A DNA stretch of 64,000 bases from positions 1-64,000 of the forward strand of contig JAKVCP010000009.1 in the NCBI GenBank assembly GCA_022448925.1, read 5' to 3'. How positions within the stretch are numbered: position 1 is the first letter of the stretch; every line of letters starts with the position of its first letter. Shown piece after piece: positions 7,301 through 16,471 of this stretch. A model generated the notes under the pieces. The model searched no databases and was not told the DNA's origin. It worked only from the letters and a program-made list of their open reading frames with translations. The translations under genes were made by a program, and so were the position numbers. The DNA comes from Paracoccaceae bacterium (GTDB lineage: Bacteria > Pseudomonadota > Alphaproteobacteria > Rhodobacterales > Rhodobacteraceae).

Positions 7301-9759
7301 CGGATACGGCGTTCGACCGGACGACCGGAACCTTCGGCGACACGGACGATCAGCTCAGCCTCGTGCGGGCGGTCCGTCAGCTCCAAATCCGGCAACGGCA
7401 GATCAACAGACGCGAGGCCCATCGCGTCGGTCACGACCTCGCCGCCCAAACCCCCGTATTGGGTAGAGGCGCTGACATCATATTGACCGAACCTGTAGCC
7501 CGGAAATTCTGTGAGAGTCCGACGGGCTTTCAAAAGCAGGTCACCTTCGATCGGCAGATCAGCCCCGGGCGCACCAAAAAGATACGCGACCTCCACTTTC
7601 AGAAGCGGTGGGTCCGTGGGCAGGATCGGTCCCTCGGGCAAGTTCAGGTCAAAATCGATGCGCTCGGGTATGAAATCCTCAACCAATACCTTGGAACTGG
7701 CCAGCGCCGGTGCATCCACATCTCCATGGATGTCCACACGCCATGTCCCACGCGGGACCGATGACGACAGTGGCAGCGCAAACACATGGCCCCCCGCCGA
7801 TCCAGCCGCCGAGACATGCCGCGCATATTCGACACCGTCAGGGCGGGTCAAAATGGCCGTCACAGGAAGATCCGAAACGCCCCGAACCTGACTGTCCCGC
7901 ACCAGAGCGGTGGCGTGAATGGTGTCGCCGGCGCGATATGCGCCGCGGTCGGTGGCAAGAAACACGTCAAGCGGACCGGAAGGTTCACGTCCTTCGACAC
8001 CGCGATCTGACAGGTCAAATGCCGGATCGGTTAGGGATAGGAATGCGAGATCCCGATCCCCGGCCTCGGCCATGACCAATGCAGGGGCAGCCCCCGCGGT
8101 GCCCCGGACAAGTCCCGGGCCGAACAACGCATGGCCGGCGTCATCCGTGGTGGCGGTTGCCAACACCCGGTTTGCGCGGCTAAGAAGCGTCACGGTCAAT
8201 CCTTCTTGCGGGGCAGCATCGCCCAGGCCACGGGCAAAGACGTGCAATCCGTCAGAGCCTTTGAGCGTTGTCAGACCAATATCAGACAGCACAAACCATT
8301 GAGTCGCCGGTGCCGAGTCATAGGGGTCGGCGTCCGGCACATCTGCAGACAGCGCATAGATGCCCGCAGGCAGATCGTCGATGATCCCGCCCATCGGCAA
8401 GCGCGTGATCATGTCTGTATTCAACGTGTTCTCGACCTCAGCAACGCCTGACCAGATGTCCTCTGCGACCTCTTGGCTGAAGCGCCCCTCTTGATAGCGC
8501 GACAGGGGGCGCCCGAAATAGCTGTCCTGAATCGCCCGGAGAAGGTTGCGGTCGCTGATATGGCGCAGTTTCAAATCCACAACGTCAAGGTTCACAGTCT
8601 CGATTGGCAGGCCCGCATTGGCCGTACGCGGCAACACGTAGGCCCGACCTGGGAAACGCACAGAAGGCGTACGGTCTCTGACATACAGCGTAAGCGAGAT
8701 ATCCTTGAACAGGGTCTCACCGCTTTCCGCCGGAAGGCCGGACCGGAAAGTCACGGTATACCGCCCCCCGTGCGAGACGCCGCGAACGCAGATCTGATCG
8801 CCAGAAGACGTCACGGCCAGCCGATCATCGGGCAGGCGGACATAGGGGGCATAGTCAGCGCCAACGCGGATAAGCGGCTCAGAGAAGGTCGCGCAGATTG
8901 AGGGCTCAGCTGTATCGGATGTGACCTCACTGTCGACAATGCGGAAGCCGTATTTACCAACGGCTGAGCTCAAAAGATCGGTCACTTCCGGATTTTCACC
9001 GAAAGTTTCGGCCAGTCGCAAGGCCCGGATCATGTCGCGCCCGCGTTTCTTGGCTTCCAGCACGCGCGCCATGCGTATCAGGGCGCGTTGACGCATCCGT
9101 TCGCCGTCAGCGCGCAAATAGGTGTTGATCGTCGCCCACAGAGCCTGATCACGGTACTGACGGCTTGTCCGGTCATCGCCGGACTTTTCGACCATCTCAA
9201 AGGACAAAACGGCGTACAGTTCCCAATGTTCAGGCAAATCACTTTGCGCCGTAGCGGCCCCCGCCCATTGGACCGCGCTGACATGGTCGCCCGCCTCAAG
9301 GCGCACGTCGACGGTATTGAGCAGGGTGTCGACCGGCCACTTGCCCCCCGCATGCCGAAAGCCCAACCGGGAGGCCTGATCACGAGAGCGTTGCAAATCA
9401 CGGGGTGTCAGAAACGCGATTTCAGACGCGCGTTGCGCGGCCCGTTGTTTGGCCTCAGCTGACGCATCCACGACCTCGGCCGAGATTGCTCCGGCATAGT
9501 CCTTCCGGTCGATGACATCTGCCTTTGGAAAACAGGCGTTTGACCGGGCGTTGAAGGTAAAGGCCTTGCAATCAGGATTGTTCAGACACAGGCGTTCACA
9601 AGACACCCTGTCGGTGTCAAAGAGCGCTTGGATATCCGACCCGAAGAAATCCATGTCACGTGAGACGATGACCCGCCTGTCCGGCAGCCAGCTGTCTTCA
9701 GCCATCACTTGGAATGCAATCAGGCATAGGGCAATCACTGCAGTGAAAATGCGTCGCAT
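4318..9759 (-). CDS. yfhM: Bacterial alpha-2-macroglobulin with N-terminal PAN/apple-like domain
   Basis: A 1813-residue secreted protein: signal peptide MRRIFTAVIALCLIAFQVMA, then a Cys-rich PAN/apple-like segment (about 25-90, with CERLCLNNPDCKAFTF), MG domains, a bait-like region, and a thioester domain whose YGCTEQ puts the reactive cysteine at residue 1372. The family inhibits proteases by covalent trapping in the periplasm. This copy keeps the CxEQ thioester, unlike the thioester-less subfamily. No lipobox cysteine follows the signal peptide, so it may be soluble or held by other means. The start at 9759 has GGAGG about 6 nt upstream. It is coupled to pbpC by an ATGA overlap and is divergent from a hybrid kinase gene 171 bp away. 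Confidence 0.95.
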   Translation of the reverse strand: MRRIFTAVIALCLIAFQVMAEDSWLPDRRVIVSRDMDFFGSDIQALFDTDRVSCERLCLNNPDCKAFTFNARSNACFPKADVIDRKDYAGAISAEVVDASAEAKQRAAQRASEIAFLTPRDLQRSRDQASRLGFRHAGGKWPVDTLLNTVDVRLEAGDHVSAVQWAGAATAQSDLPEHWELYAVLSFEMVEKSGDDRTSRQYRDQALWATINTYLRADGERMRQRALIRMARVLEAKKRGRDMIRALRLAETFGENPEVTDLLSSAVGKYGFRIVDSEVTSDTAEPSICATFSEPLIRVGADYAPYVRLPDDRLAVTSSGDQICVRGVSHGGRYTVTFRSGLPAESGETLFKDISLTLYVRDRTPSVRFPGRAYVLPRTANAGLPIETVNLDVVDLKLRHISDRNLLRAIQDSYFGRPLSRYQEGRFSQEVAEDIWSGVAEVENTLNTDMITRLPMGGIIDDLPAGIYALSADVPDADPYDSAPATQWFVLSDIGLTTLKGSDGLHVFARGLGDAAPQEGLTVTLLSRANRVLATATTDDAGHALFGPGLVRGTAGAAPALVMAEAGDRDLAFLSLTDPAFDLSDRGVEGREPSGPLDVFLATDRGAYRAGDTIHATALVRDSQVRGVSDLPVTAILTRPDGVEYARHVSAAGSAGGHVFALPLSSSVPRGTWRVDIHGDVDAPALASSKVLVEDFIPERIDFDLNLPEGPILPTDPPLLKVEVAYLFGAPGADLPIEGDLLLKARRTLTEFPGYRFGQYDVSASTQYGGLGGEVVTDAMGLASVDLPLPDLELTDRPHEAELIVRVAEGSGRPVERRIRRAVASPGAMIGIKPLFEEVVPEGTEASFEIIAVGPDLGRVEMPVRWSLNRVSTRYQWYQLYGQWDWEPVTTRSEVASGTAMLGAESVKVTAPVDWGRYELVVERVDGDYLAASQDFYAGWYAPADASETPDTLELSLDKPGYRSGDTAYLRMVPRYAGTALVTVMSNRVIAMQAVEVSEGENMIPLEVTDEWGAGAYVTASVIRPMDLAGGQTPARALGLSYAKVDPGARALTVAIETDAESDPRGPLPATVRVEGVAPGETAFVTVAAVDVGILNLTGFKSPDPQDHYFGQRRLGMEIRDIYGRLIDGQSGAMGRLRSGGDALANSSLGDPPVSEELVAYFSGLVELDETGHAKVSFDIPEFNGTVRLMAVAWSPTAVGQAEAEVLVRDPVVVTASLPRFLAPGDSSRMLLEIVHAEGPAGDMALDLSALGLAMNTTGLPETVTLVDGGSVKLAVPITARSVGDHSITVALTTPDGKRLEKRLALGVRINDPAISATRRLSLAPRETFTLDENVFAGLRRPTAEVLVSAGPLARFDVPGLIATLQRYPYGCTEQVTSRAMPLLYLSSVIEAMELDDLPQIQERIEQSIERILTRQASNGAFGLWYPDTGDLWLDAYVSDFLSRARAQGYHVPERAFTAALDNLRNEIAYAADFDTGGEDLAYALMVLAREGHASVGDLRYYADEKAEAFGSALAQAQLGAALAHYGDQVRADSMFAHAAERISGQMRDEPSYWRADYGTNLRDAAGLLALAVESGSNAIDRNLLTARIGGTVREMSTQEKSWALLAAHAMVRDTSVSGLALDDEPVPGPFVRRVKASALQPMRLTNTTDLPTDITLTTIGVPEVAEPAGGYGYDIERSYYTMDGQLVSGPVTIGDRLVVVLTVRPAERTGARLMVDDPLPAGLEIDNPNLLRSGDIRALDWLDTDTARHAEFRSDRFLAAIDWQSSGALRLAYMVRAVSPGDFHHPAALVEDMYRPQYRAYTDTKWLIVVQP

Positions 9760-9930
9760 GGAAACCTCCCGCTTTGAATGGGGCAATGCTGGCACACCGA
9801 TGCCAAGTCTGGCAACGGCGCAGTCCGACCAAGTCAGGATTTCCGGAGGTTTCGACGCTTTGATCCCGACACTGTTAAGGTGATCTTCACCCATGGTGAC
9901 AAGATTATCCGCGAACATTTGGAGAGCTGG

Positions 9931-12147
9931 ATGTCTCTTGCCACACGACTTGCAGAAGAACGACGGGCAAGGCTCGCCGCGGAACGTTTGCTGGAACTCA
10001 AGCAGGCAGAGCTGTTTGCAGCAAATCGAAAACTGGACGCCCATGCACGCGCCCTGTCGCATCAGGTCGAAGAGACACAGGCCGAAAATGAGCAAGTCAA
10101 ATCAGATCTGAACGCCGCGCATGAACGGGTTCAGATCGCAGAGCAGCGCTTATGGCTGTCGTTGCACACGATTCAGGATGGCTTTGCGTTCTTTGATGCA
10201 ACTGGGGGCCTGATTTCTGCCAATCCTGCATATCTGAGCGCTTTTGAAGGCATCGAAGAGGTCGTCCCGGGTGTGAATTACACCCGCATTCTGGAGATCC
10301 TGACAAACGAGGGCATCGTCGACACACAGGGCGAGGCCGCCGAAGACTGGCTTGCACGCATGCTGCAACGCTGGCGGTCTGCGACCCCTGACCCCGAAGT
10401 GTTGCGTCTTTGGAACGGTCAATATGTCCGGGTGGTTGATCGCAGGAATCCGTCCGGAGACATGGTCACGCTGGCGCTCAACATCACTGATTCGGTGCGA
10501 TCGGAAAAACGACTGCGCGAAGCTCAACGGCGGGCAGAGGCTGCGAACCGGGCGAAATCGGCATTTCTGGCCAACATGAGCCATGAAATACGCACGCCCA
10601 TGAACGGCGTCATCGGCATCGCGGATTTGTTGGCGGGCACGGATATGACCGAGGAACAAGGCCTCTATGTTGATACGATTCGCAACTCCGGCGAAGCTTT
10701 GCTGGCAATCATCAACGATGTGCTGGACTATTCAAAGATTGAGGCTGATCGACTTGTCCTGAAATCTGCCCCTTTCGATCTGGAGCGCGCCATGCATGAA
10801 GTGGTGCTGCTTTTGCAGCCCGCAGCGCGTGAAAAAGGCCTTGAACTCTTGGTCGATTGCGATCTGTTTCTGCCCTCCATGTTTGTTGGCGACGCAGGGC
10901 GCATCCGGCAGGTCTTGACCAACCTCATCGGCAATGCCGTGAAGTTCACCGAAACCGGTCACATTCTTGTACGCGCGGTTGGTCTGCCTGCGGGCGGAAC
11001 GGCAACCACGCTGCATCTGACAGTCGAAGACACTGGCATAGGCATACCCGAGGACCGGCTGAAACACATCTTTGGCGAATTCAACCAGATCGATGACGCC
11101 CAGAATCGCAAGTTCGAAGGCACCGGGCTTGGACTGACGATTTCAAAGCGGCTCGTCGAGCTGATGCAGGGCGATGTCTGGGTCGACAGCGAAGTGGGCG
11201 TCGGCAGTTGTTTTGGTCTGCAGATCACCTTGAAAAACGCAGACCTGACAAACGCGCCGCCCATGGCAAAGCCCTCTTGGCTAAAAACGGCGCTTGTTGC
11301 CGGTGCACGCTCTGAAACGCGCGACATCCTTTGCAACCAGCTGCAAAGCCTGGGTCTTCAGACCACGACATGCGACTCTGCAAAGGCCGTCATGGCGCTT
11401 TTTCCACATCAAGCCGACATCCTGCTGGTCGACGACTCCCTATCAGACCTGCCCGCCTTTTCTTTGGCGCAACAGCTTCATGATGCGGATGTCACGGCGC
11501 CTGTTCTGCTGATGTCCAACGATCACGACCCCCTGGTGCCCGCCCCCCTGGCGCCGGACAGCGGACGCCCCCTTGTTCAATCAATCCTGCCAAAGATCGT
11601 GCCCAGACGGTTCTTGTTGGCCGAGCTGTGCAAGGCCGGATCCCCGGAACTGGATCAAAACACCTACCCAGAGAATGCCCAGACAGCCGTGCCAATCGGC
11701 GCACAGGCGTCAGAGCGCGTCAGCGTGCTTGTCGCTGAAGACAATCTGACCAATCAGTTCGTGTTTGAAAAGATGGTCGAGGATCGCAACATCGACCTGA
11801 CCTTTGTCACCAACGGCATCGAAGCCACAGAAGCCTTCAAGCGCATCGCGCCCGATATGATCTTCATGGATATTTCCATGCCGCTGATGGATGGGAAAGA
11901 GGCAACAGGCCGTATCCGCAAATTGCCCGGCGGCGCCGAGGTCCCCATCATCGCCGTCACGGCCCATGCCATGTCCAGCGACAGGGACGTGGTGCTTGCC
12001 TCTGGTTTGACCGACTACGTGACCAAGCCGCTGCGAAAAATGGCCTTGGTCGAATTGCTTGACCGGTATCGCCCGGCAAAGCCTGGTGACCGCTATACCG
12101 CGCGGACAAAGACCGGGGTATCGGGCGCGGACAGATCAGGTCGATAA
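9931..12147 (+). CDS. Soluble PAS hybrid histidine kinase with two receiver-like domains
   Basis: A 738-residue protein without membrane segments. Residues 1-75 are a charged coiled coil (many ARLAAERLLELKQ-like heptads). A PAS domain (about 73-190) follows, then HisKA with phospho-accepting His218 in ANMSHEIRTPMNG, and HATPase with the N box NLIGNA, DTGIGIP and GTGLGL. The first receiver-like domain (451-570) keeps one Asp (LLVDD) but has VAGA in place of the N-terminal acidic pair, so it is probably inactive. The second receiver (597-710) is canonical: VAEDN, Asp647 in FMDISMP and Lys699. The start at 9931 is the ATG before the coiled coil; an upstream ATG at 9778 gives a poor-looking extension. 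The signal and the downstream partner are unknown. Confidence 0.9.
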   Translation: MSLATRLAEERRARLAAERLLELKQAELFAANRKLDAHARALSHQVEETQAENEQVKSDLNAAHERVQIAEQRLWLSLHTIQDGFAFFDATGGLISANPAYLSAFEGIEEVVPGVNYTRILEILTNEGIVDTQGEAAEDWLARMLQRWRSATPDPEVLRLWNGQYVRVVDRRNPSGDMVTLALNITDSVRSEKRLREAQRRAEAANRAKSAFLANMSHEIRTPMNGVIGIADLLAGTDMTEEQGLYVDTIRNSGEALLAIINDVLDYSKIEADRLVLKSAPFDLERAMHEVVLLLQPAAREKGLELLVDCDLFLPSMFVGDAGRIRQVLTNLIGNAVKFTETGHILVRAVGLPAGGTATTLHLTVEDTGIGIPEDRLKHIFGEFNQIDDAQNRKFEGTGLGLTISKRLVELMQGDVWVDSEVGVGSCFGLQITLKNADLTNAPPMAKPSWLKTALVAGARSETRDILCNQLQSLGLQTTTCDSAKAVMALFPHQADILLVDDSLSDLPAFSLAQQLHDADVTAPVLLMSNDHDPLVPAPLAPDSGRPLVQSILPKIVPRRFLLAELCKAGSPELDQNTYPENAQTAVPIGAQASERVSVLVAEDNLTNQFVFEKMVEDRNIDLTFVTNGIEATEAFKRIAPDMIFMDISMPLMDGKEATGRIRKLPGGAEVPIIAVTAHAMSSDRDVVLASGLTDYVTKPLRKMALVELLDRYRPAKPGDRYTARTKTGVSGADRSGR

Positions 12148-12857
12148 CGATAGCCACCTGTGTCGAACTCAGAAATTGCGCTTGGATCGCTGAGACGATG
12201 CTGGACAACATAGCGTGCCATCGCCCCCCGCGCCTGCTTGGCATAAAAGCTGACCATCTTGGGGCCACCCGGCTTGCCTTCGAGGAACTGCGGGGTCACC
12301 ACACGCAGCTTCAGGGTGCCCAAAGGCACGGCGCCGAAATACTCCTGGCTGGCACAGTTGATCAGCACGTCGGTTCCAAGGGCTTTGGCCTGAGCGCGCA
12401 GAGATAGAGCTATCTGGTCCCGCCAGTATTCATAAAGCGATTTACCACGCCGGGTTTTTAGTCGGCTGCCCATCTCTAGCCGATACGGCTGAATGGCATC
12501 CAGAGGACGCAAAACGCCATAAAGCCCTGACAGGATCCGCAAGTGATCTTGCGCCCAACGCATTTCTTCTGCATCCAGCGACGCGGCTTCCAGCCCCTGG
12601 TAGGTATCTCCTGCAAAAGCCAAGGCCGCGGGGCGTGTAATGTGATGGTCCGGCGTCTCGGAGAAATTCCGGAACCGGTCACGGTTCAACCGCGCCAGAT
12701 CGTCGCTTAGATGCATGAGATCCCGCAAACCGCCAAGGGTCAGATTGCGCGCCGTCCGGGCCAGCCGAACGGCGTCAGCGCCAAACTCTGGCTCGGTCAT
12801 GGCAACTTCACTTTCGCTCCAATCCAGCCGTTTGGCCGGCGAAATGACCACCAGCAT
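12093..12857 (-). CDS. yaaA: YaaA-family (DUF328/UPF0246) peroxide-stress protein
   Basis: A 254-residue protein beginning MLVVISPAKRLDW, the hallmark start of the YaaA family, with the further family segments YRGL-like TYQGLEAASL, RILSGLYGVLRPLD and YRLEMG. E. coli YaaA lowers free iron and so limits DNA damage during hydrogen peroxide stress. The length equals the family norm. Its last 55 bp overlap the 3' end of the hybrid kinase gene on the opposite strand, so the two mRNAs are complementary at their ends. RecQ lies just upstream on the same strand, 32 bp away. Confidence 0.93.
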   Translation of the reverse strand: MLVVISPAKRLDWSESEVAMTEPEFGADAVRLARTARNLTLGGLRDLMHLSDDLARLNRDRFRNFSETPDHHITRPAALAFAGDTYQGLEAASLDAEEMRWAQDHLRILSGLYGVLRPLDAIQPYRLEMGSRLKTRRGKSLYEYWRDQIALSLRAQAKALGTDVLINCASQEYFGAVPLGTLKLRVVTPQFLEGKPGGPKMVSFYAKQARGAMARYVVQHRLSDPSAISEFDTGGYRYRPDLSAPDTPVFVRAV

Positions 12858-12889
12858 ATCTGCCCCCGTGTTGCTGCGTTTTGTCAGAC

Positions 12890-14944
12890 CTAGCCCGCGT
12901 CTTGCAAAACGTCCAGAAAGGCCGCACCAAAACGTTCTTGCCGCTTGTCACCAAGAATGCGCTGCAGGCCTGCGGTATCCCCCGGTTTCAGCCTTGCCAC
13001 CTTGGCCAGGATCGAAGCAGAGCAACTCAGCGGCTTCAGGGTGCCGCATGTGCCGCGCGTCAAATCTGCCTGGGTTTGCATCAGACGGTCATAGACCGAC
13101 CCTTCCACGCGGCCAGCCAGCTTGCGCCGCATCGGATGCACCGGCGGTGCATCGGCCCCCGTGATCACCTGCAGGAAAGCAGATCCGTATCGTTCAAGTT
13201 TCTTTGCACCGACCCCATTGATCCGCGCCATGGCGTCCAGGCTTGCTGGTCGCGTTTCGGCCATCTCGATCAAGGTCCGATCCGGAAAGATGACGTAGGC
13301 CGGCACCCGAGCCTCTTCGGACAGAGCCCGGCGCTTGGCCTTCAACGCAGACAGCAACGGCGCATCTTCTTCGTTGACCATGGATTTCACGGCCGGCATG
13401 CGCTGCGCCGAGGCCTTCGAAATACTGTCTCGGCGCAGGCAAAGCGTATCTTGTCCCCGCAACACCGGAAGCGCCGCATCAGTCATCACCAAAGCACCAT
13501 GCCGATCCGCGTCCGGGCGCAAAAGATCCCGTCCCATCATCTGCCGTATCACGGCAGTCCAACCGCGTTTGTCAAACTCTTTGCCAACCCCGAATGTTGG
13601 CAGGCTGTCATGCCCACGCTGGCGCACTTTGTCGGTCAAGTTGCCGGTCAAAACATCGACCAGATACCCTGCCCCATATGTTTCTCCGGTGCGCAGAACA
13701 GCTGAAAGCACCTTCCGAACGGCCTCTGTTCCATCAAACACATCCGGCGGATGATCGCACAAGTCACAATGCCCGCAGGGCTCTGCAGCCTCTCCGAAAT
13801 AGCGCAGCAACACGGTCCGGCGGCAGTCCAATGCTTCTGCCAGTCCGAGCAGAGCGTTCAACCGCCCGTGATCCGCCATGCGCCGTTCAGGTGGAGCCAT
13901 CCCCTCGTCAATCTGACTGCGCCGCAACCGGATGTCATCCGCGCCGAACAAAGTCAGCGTCTCTGCCGGTGCCCCATCTCGGCCAGCACGGCCAATTTCC
14001 TGATAATAGGCCTCTATGGATTTGGGCAGGTCTGCATGCGCCACCCAGCGGATATCCGGTTTGTCGACGCCCATGCCAAAGGCCACGGTAGCCACGACAA
14101 TCAAACCATCCTCACGCGAGAACCGCGCCTCGACGGTGCGTCGATCGTCGGCCTCCATTCCGCCGTGATAGTGACAGGCCGCATGACCATCTTCACGCAT
14201 AGCCTGCGCAAGCGCTTCGGTCTTGTTGCGTGTGCCGCAATACACGATCCCCGACTGACCGCGCCGTGCCTTTGCAAACTCAAGGATCTGTTGGCGCGGT
14301 TTGTCCTTGGCGGAAAAGGCCAGATGGATGTTGGGCCGATCAAAACCGCGCAAGAACACCTGCGGCTGGCAATCTGCGAACAATCGCGCGATGATTTCAG
14401 CGCGTGTTTCTTCGTCTGCAGTGGCCGTAAAAGCGGCAACAGGCACGTCAAGATCCCGGCGCAGCGCACCTATTTTCAGGTAGTCGGGGCGGAAGTCATG
14501 TCCCCACTGGCTGACACAATGCGCCTCGTCCACAGCGATCATCGAAATCCCTGCCCGGCTAAGCATCCGGGCGGTCCCAGCCGAGGCAAGCCGCTCTGGC
14601 GCCAGGTACAAAAGCTTCAATTCCCCGGCTGCCAATTGTGCCCATACGGCATCGGTCTCTTCAGGCGTGTTGCCACTGGTAAGCGCCCCCGCCGCGACAC
14701 CCGCCTGCTGCAATCCCCGCACTTGGTCGCGCATCAGGGCAATCAGCGGTGAAATGACCAGAGTGACGCCATCGCGCATCAGGGCTGGCAACTGAAAACA
14801 TAGGGACTTTCCGCCCCCCGTGGGCATGATGGCAAGAACGTCCCTGCCCTGTGCAACAGCATCAACGATCTCGCCCTGGCCAGGGCGAAAGGCGTCGAAT
14901 CCAAAAACCTCGCGCAACAGCGCGGTGCCAGTGTCGCGGGGCAT
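12890..14944 (-). CDS. recQ: ATP-dependent DNA helicase RecQ
   Basis: A 684-residue RecQ helicase with the full domain set. Walker A is MPTGGGKS, the DEAH box is VDEAHCVSQWGHDFRPDY with the adjoining aromatic loop, and helicase motif VI is YYQEIGRAGRDG. The RQC zinc site includes CGHCDLCDHP, and the C-terminal HRDC domain runs about 540-625. It unwinds DNA at stalled forks and in recombination. The start at 14944 (MPRDTGTALLREVFG) matches family N-termini; a start at 14989 would add 15 residues that do not look conserved. It precedes yaaA on the same strand, which may place both in a genome-protection unit. Confidence 0.96.
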   Translation of the reverse strand: MPRDTGTALLREVFGFDAFRPGQGEIVDAVAQGRDVLAIMPTGGGKSLCFQLPALMRDGVTLVISPLIALMRDQVRGLQQAGVAAGALTSGNTPEETDAVWAQLAAGELKLLYLAPERLASAGTARMLSRAGISMIAVDEAHCVSQWGHDFRPDYLKIGALRRDLDVPVAAFTATADEETRAEIIARLFADCQPQVFLRGFDRPNIHLAFSAKDKPRQQILEFAKARRGQSGIVYCGTRNKTEALAQAMREDGHAACHYHGGMEADDRRTVEARFSREDGLIVVATVAFGMGVDKPDIRWVAHADLPKSIEAYYQEIGRAGRDGAPAETLTLFGADDIRLRRSQIDEGMAPPERRMADHGRLNALLGLAEALDCRRTVLLRYFGEAAEPCGHCDLCDHPPDVFDGTEAVRKVLSAVLRTGETYGAGYLVDVLTGNLTDKVRQRGHDSLPTFGVGKEFDKRGWTAVIRQMMGRDLLRPDADRHGALVMTDAALPVLRGQDTLCLRRDSISKASAQRMPAVKSMVNEEDAPLLSALKAKRRALSEEARVPAYVIFPDRTLIEMAETRPASLDAMARINGVGAKKLERYGSAFLQVITGADAPPVHPMRRKLAGRVEGSVYDRLMQTQADLTRGTCGTLKPLSCSASILAKVARLKPGDTAGLQRILGDKRQERFGAAFLDVLQDAG

Positions 14945-15112
14945 GAAGAAACCTGTCCGGTTGAGATCAAACTGCTCTGAGCAGAACAATCACACACTCC
15001 GAATCGCTGAACAAGGGGGCGCGATTTTTTGCATCAAGACGTCGCTTAACGACGAGACATCTGCAGCGCGCGCCTTTAAAGGGCCAAAGACCCCTTCGGA
15101 ACGAGACCAGAC

Positions 15113-16471
15113 ATGCACATCACCGAGCCAGCCCGCCAGATTGACGTTATCCATTGCACGGATGTTTTGGTTGTCGGCGCAGGGCCCGGCGGCCTTGCGG
15201 CAGCCCTGGCTGCGGCGCGTGCGGGGGTTGAGGTTGCTCTGGTGGAACGCTTTGGATGCTTCGGCGGAAACATCACCACCGTTGGCGTCGAGGGCTTCGC
15301 CTGGTATCGACACGAAAAGACTGTCGAAGCCAACGGTATCGGTCGCGAATTCGAAGAGCGTGCCAAAGAGATGGGTGCCGCTGTTCCTGAATCCCAATCA
15401 CTGAGCTACGAACTGGACAGTGAAGGGTTCAAAGTTGTTGCAGATCAGCTCGTTGAGGAGGCCGGGATAACCCCGATGCTGCACCGGCTTTTTGTCGCAC
15501 CAATCATGGAGGGTGACCGGATTACCGGAATAATCACCGAATCCAAGGCCGGGCGCGAGGCGCTCTTGGCCAAAGTCGTGATCGACGCAACGGGTGATGC
15601 AGATATTGCCCACCGCGCCGGGGCACCGGTGACACATCCCCCCCGGGAGGAATTGCAAGCTGCCAGCGTGATGTTTCATGTCGCAGGGGTCGACAAAACC
15701 CGTTTCATGGAGGACGTGCGCGCCAATCCTCAGACATATTCGGATTGGTCAACGGGCGAATGGACAGTCGAAACCGACGGCAAAGAAGACCAGATGTTTT
15801 CGCCCTTCCTCAAGAAACCCTTTGAAACAGCTCGCAAGGCCGGGGTCATTCCAGCCGATTTGACAACCATCGCGGGCACCTGGGGTGCGATTCATGACAG
15901 CGGTGAAATGACCTATATGAATCTGGTACATCTGGACAACTGCGATGGCACCGACCCGGCGGATCTGACCCATTTTGAGATAGAAGGCCGCCGCCAGGCC
16001 ATGATGGCCATTGAAGCGCTGCGCCGCTATGCACCGGGGTGTGACGGCGTCCGCCTGCGCAACTTCGGGATGACGCTAGGGGTGCGGGACACGCGCAAGA
16101 TCGACGCCGCCTACAACATGACCGAAACGGATGTCCGGCAACAGGCCCGATTCGAAGACAGCATCGGCATTTACCCAGAGTTCATCGACGGCTACGGAGT
16201 GCTTATTTTGCCGACCACAGGACGTTACATGCATATCCCTTACCGGTCTTTGCTGCCCAAAAAGGTCAAGGGATTGCTGGTTGCAGGACGCGCCACTGGT
16301 GGCGATCGCATCGCCCACGCCGCCACCCGCAACATGGCATGCTGTGCGGTTGCAGGCCAAGGCGCAGGCATTGCAGCAGCCGAGGCAGTGAAATCGAGTC
16401 GTGACTTGGACGGCGTTGATCTTGTGGCCATCCAAAAAGAGCTTGATCACCAAGGCGTGCGCAGGCTGTGA
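15113..16471 (+). CDS. FAD-dependent oxidoreductase (FAD_oxidored family)
   Basis: A 452-residue flavoprotein. The FAD-binding Rossmann motif is DVLVVGAGPGGLAAALAAARAG (about residues 17-38), followed by FGCFGGN and VIDATGDADIAHRAGAP, which are typical of the FAD_oxidored (PF12831) family. The C-terminal segment with GLLVAGRATGGDRIAHAATR is also typical. The substrate is unknown; relatives are often annotated only as FAD-dependent oxidoreductase. The start at 15113 has a short AGACATGCA context without a strong ribosome site. It is divergent from recQ and stands alone, with no obvious partner gene. Confidence 0.85.
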   Translation: MHITEPARQIDVIHCTDVLVVGAGPGGLAAALAAARAGVEVALVERFGCFGGNITTVGVEGFAWYRHEKTVEANGIGREFEERAKEMGAAVPESQSLSYELDSEGFKVVADQLVEEAGITPMLHRLFVAPIMEGDRITGIITESKAGREALLAKVVIDATGDADIAHRAGAPVTHPPREELQAASVMFHVAGVDKTRFMEDVRANPQTYSDWSTGEWTVETDGKEDQMFSPFLKKPFETARKAGVIPADLTTIAGTWGAIHDSGEMTYMNLVHLDNCDGTDPADLTHFEIEGRRQAMMAIEALRRYAPGCDGVRLRNFGMTLGVRDTRKIDAAYNMTETDVRQQARFEDSIGIYPEFIDGYGVLILPTTGRYMHIPYRSLLPKKVKGLLVAGRATGGDRIAHAATRNMACCAVAGQGAGIAAAEAVKSSRDLDGVDLVAIQKELDHQGVRRL

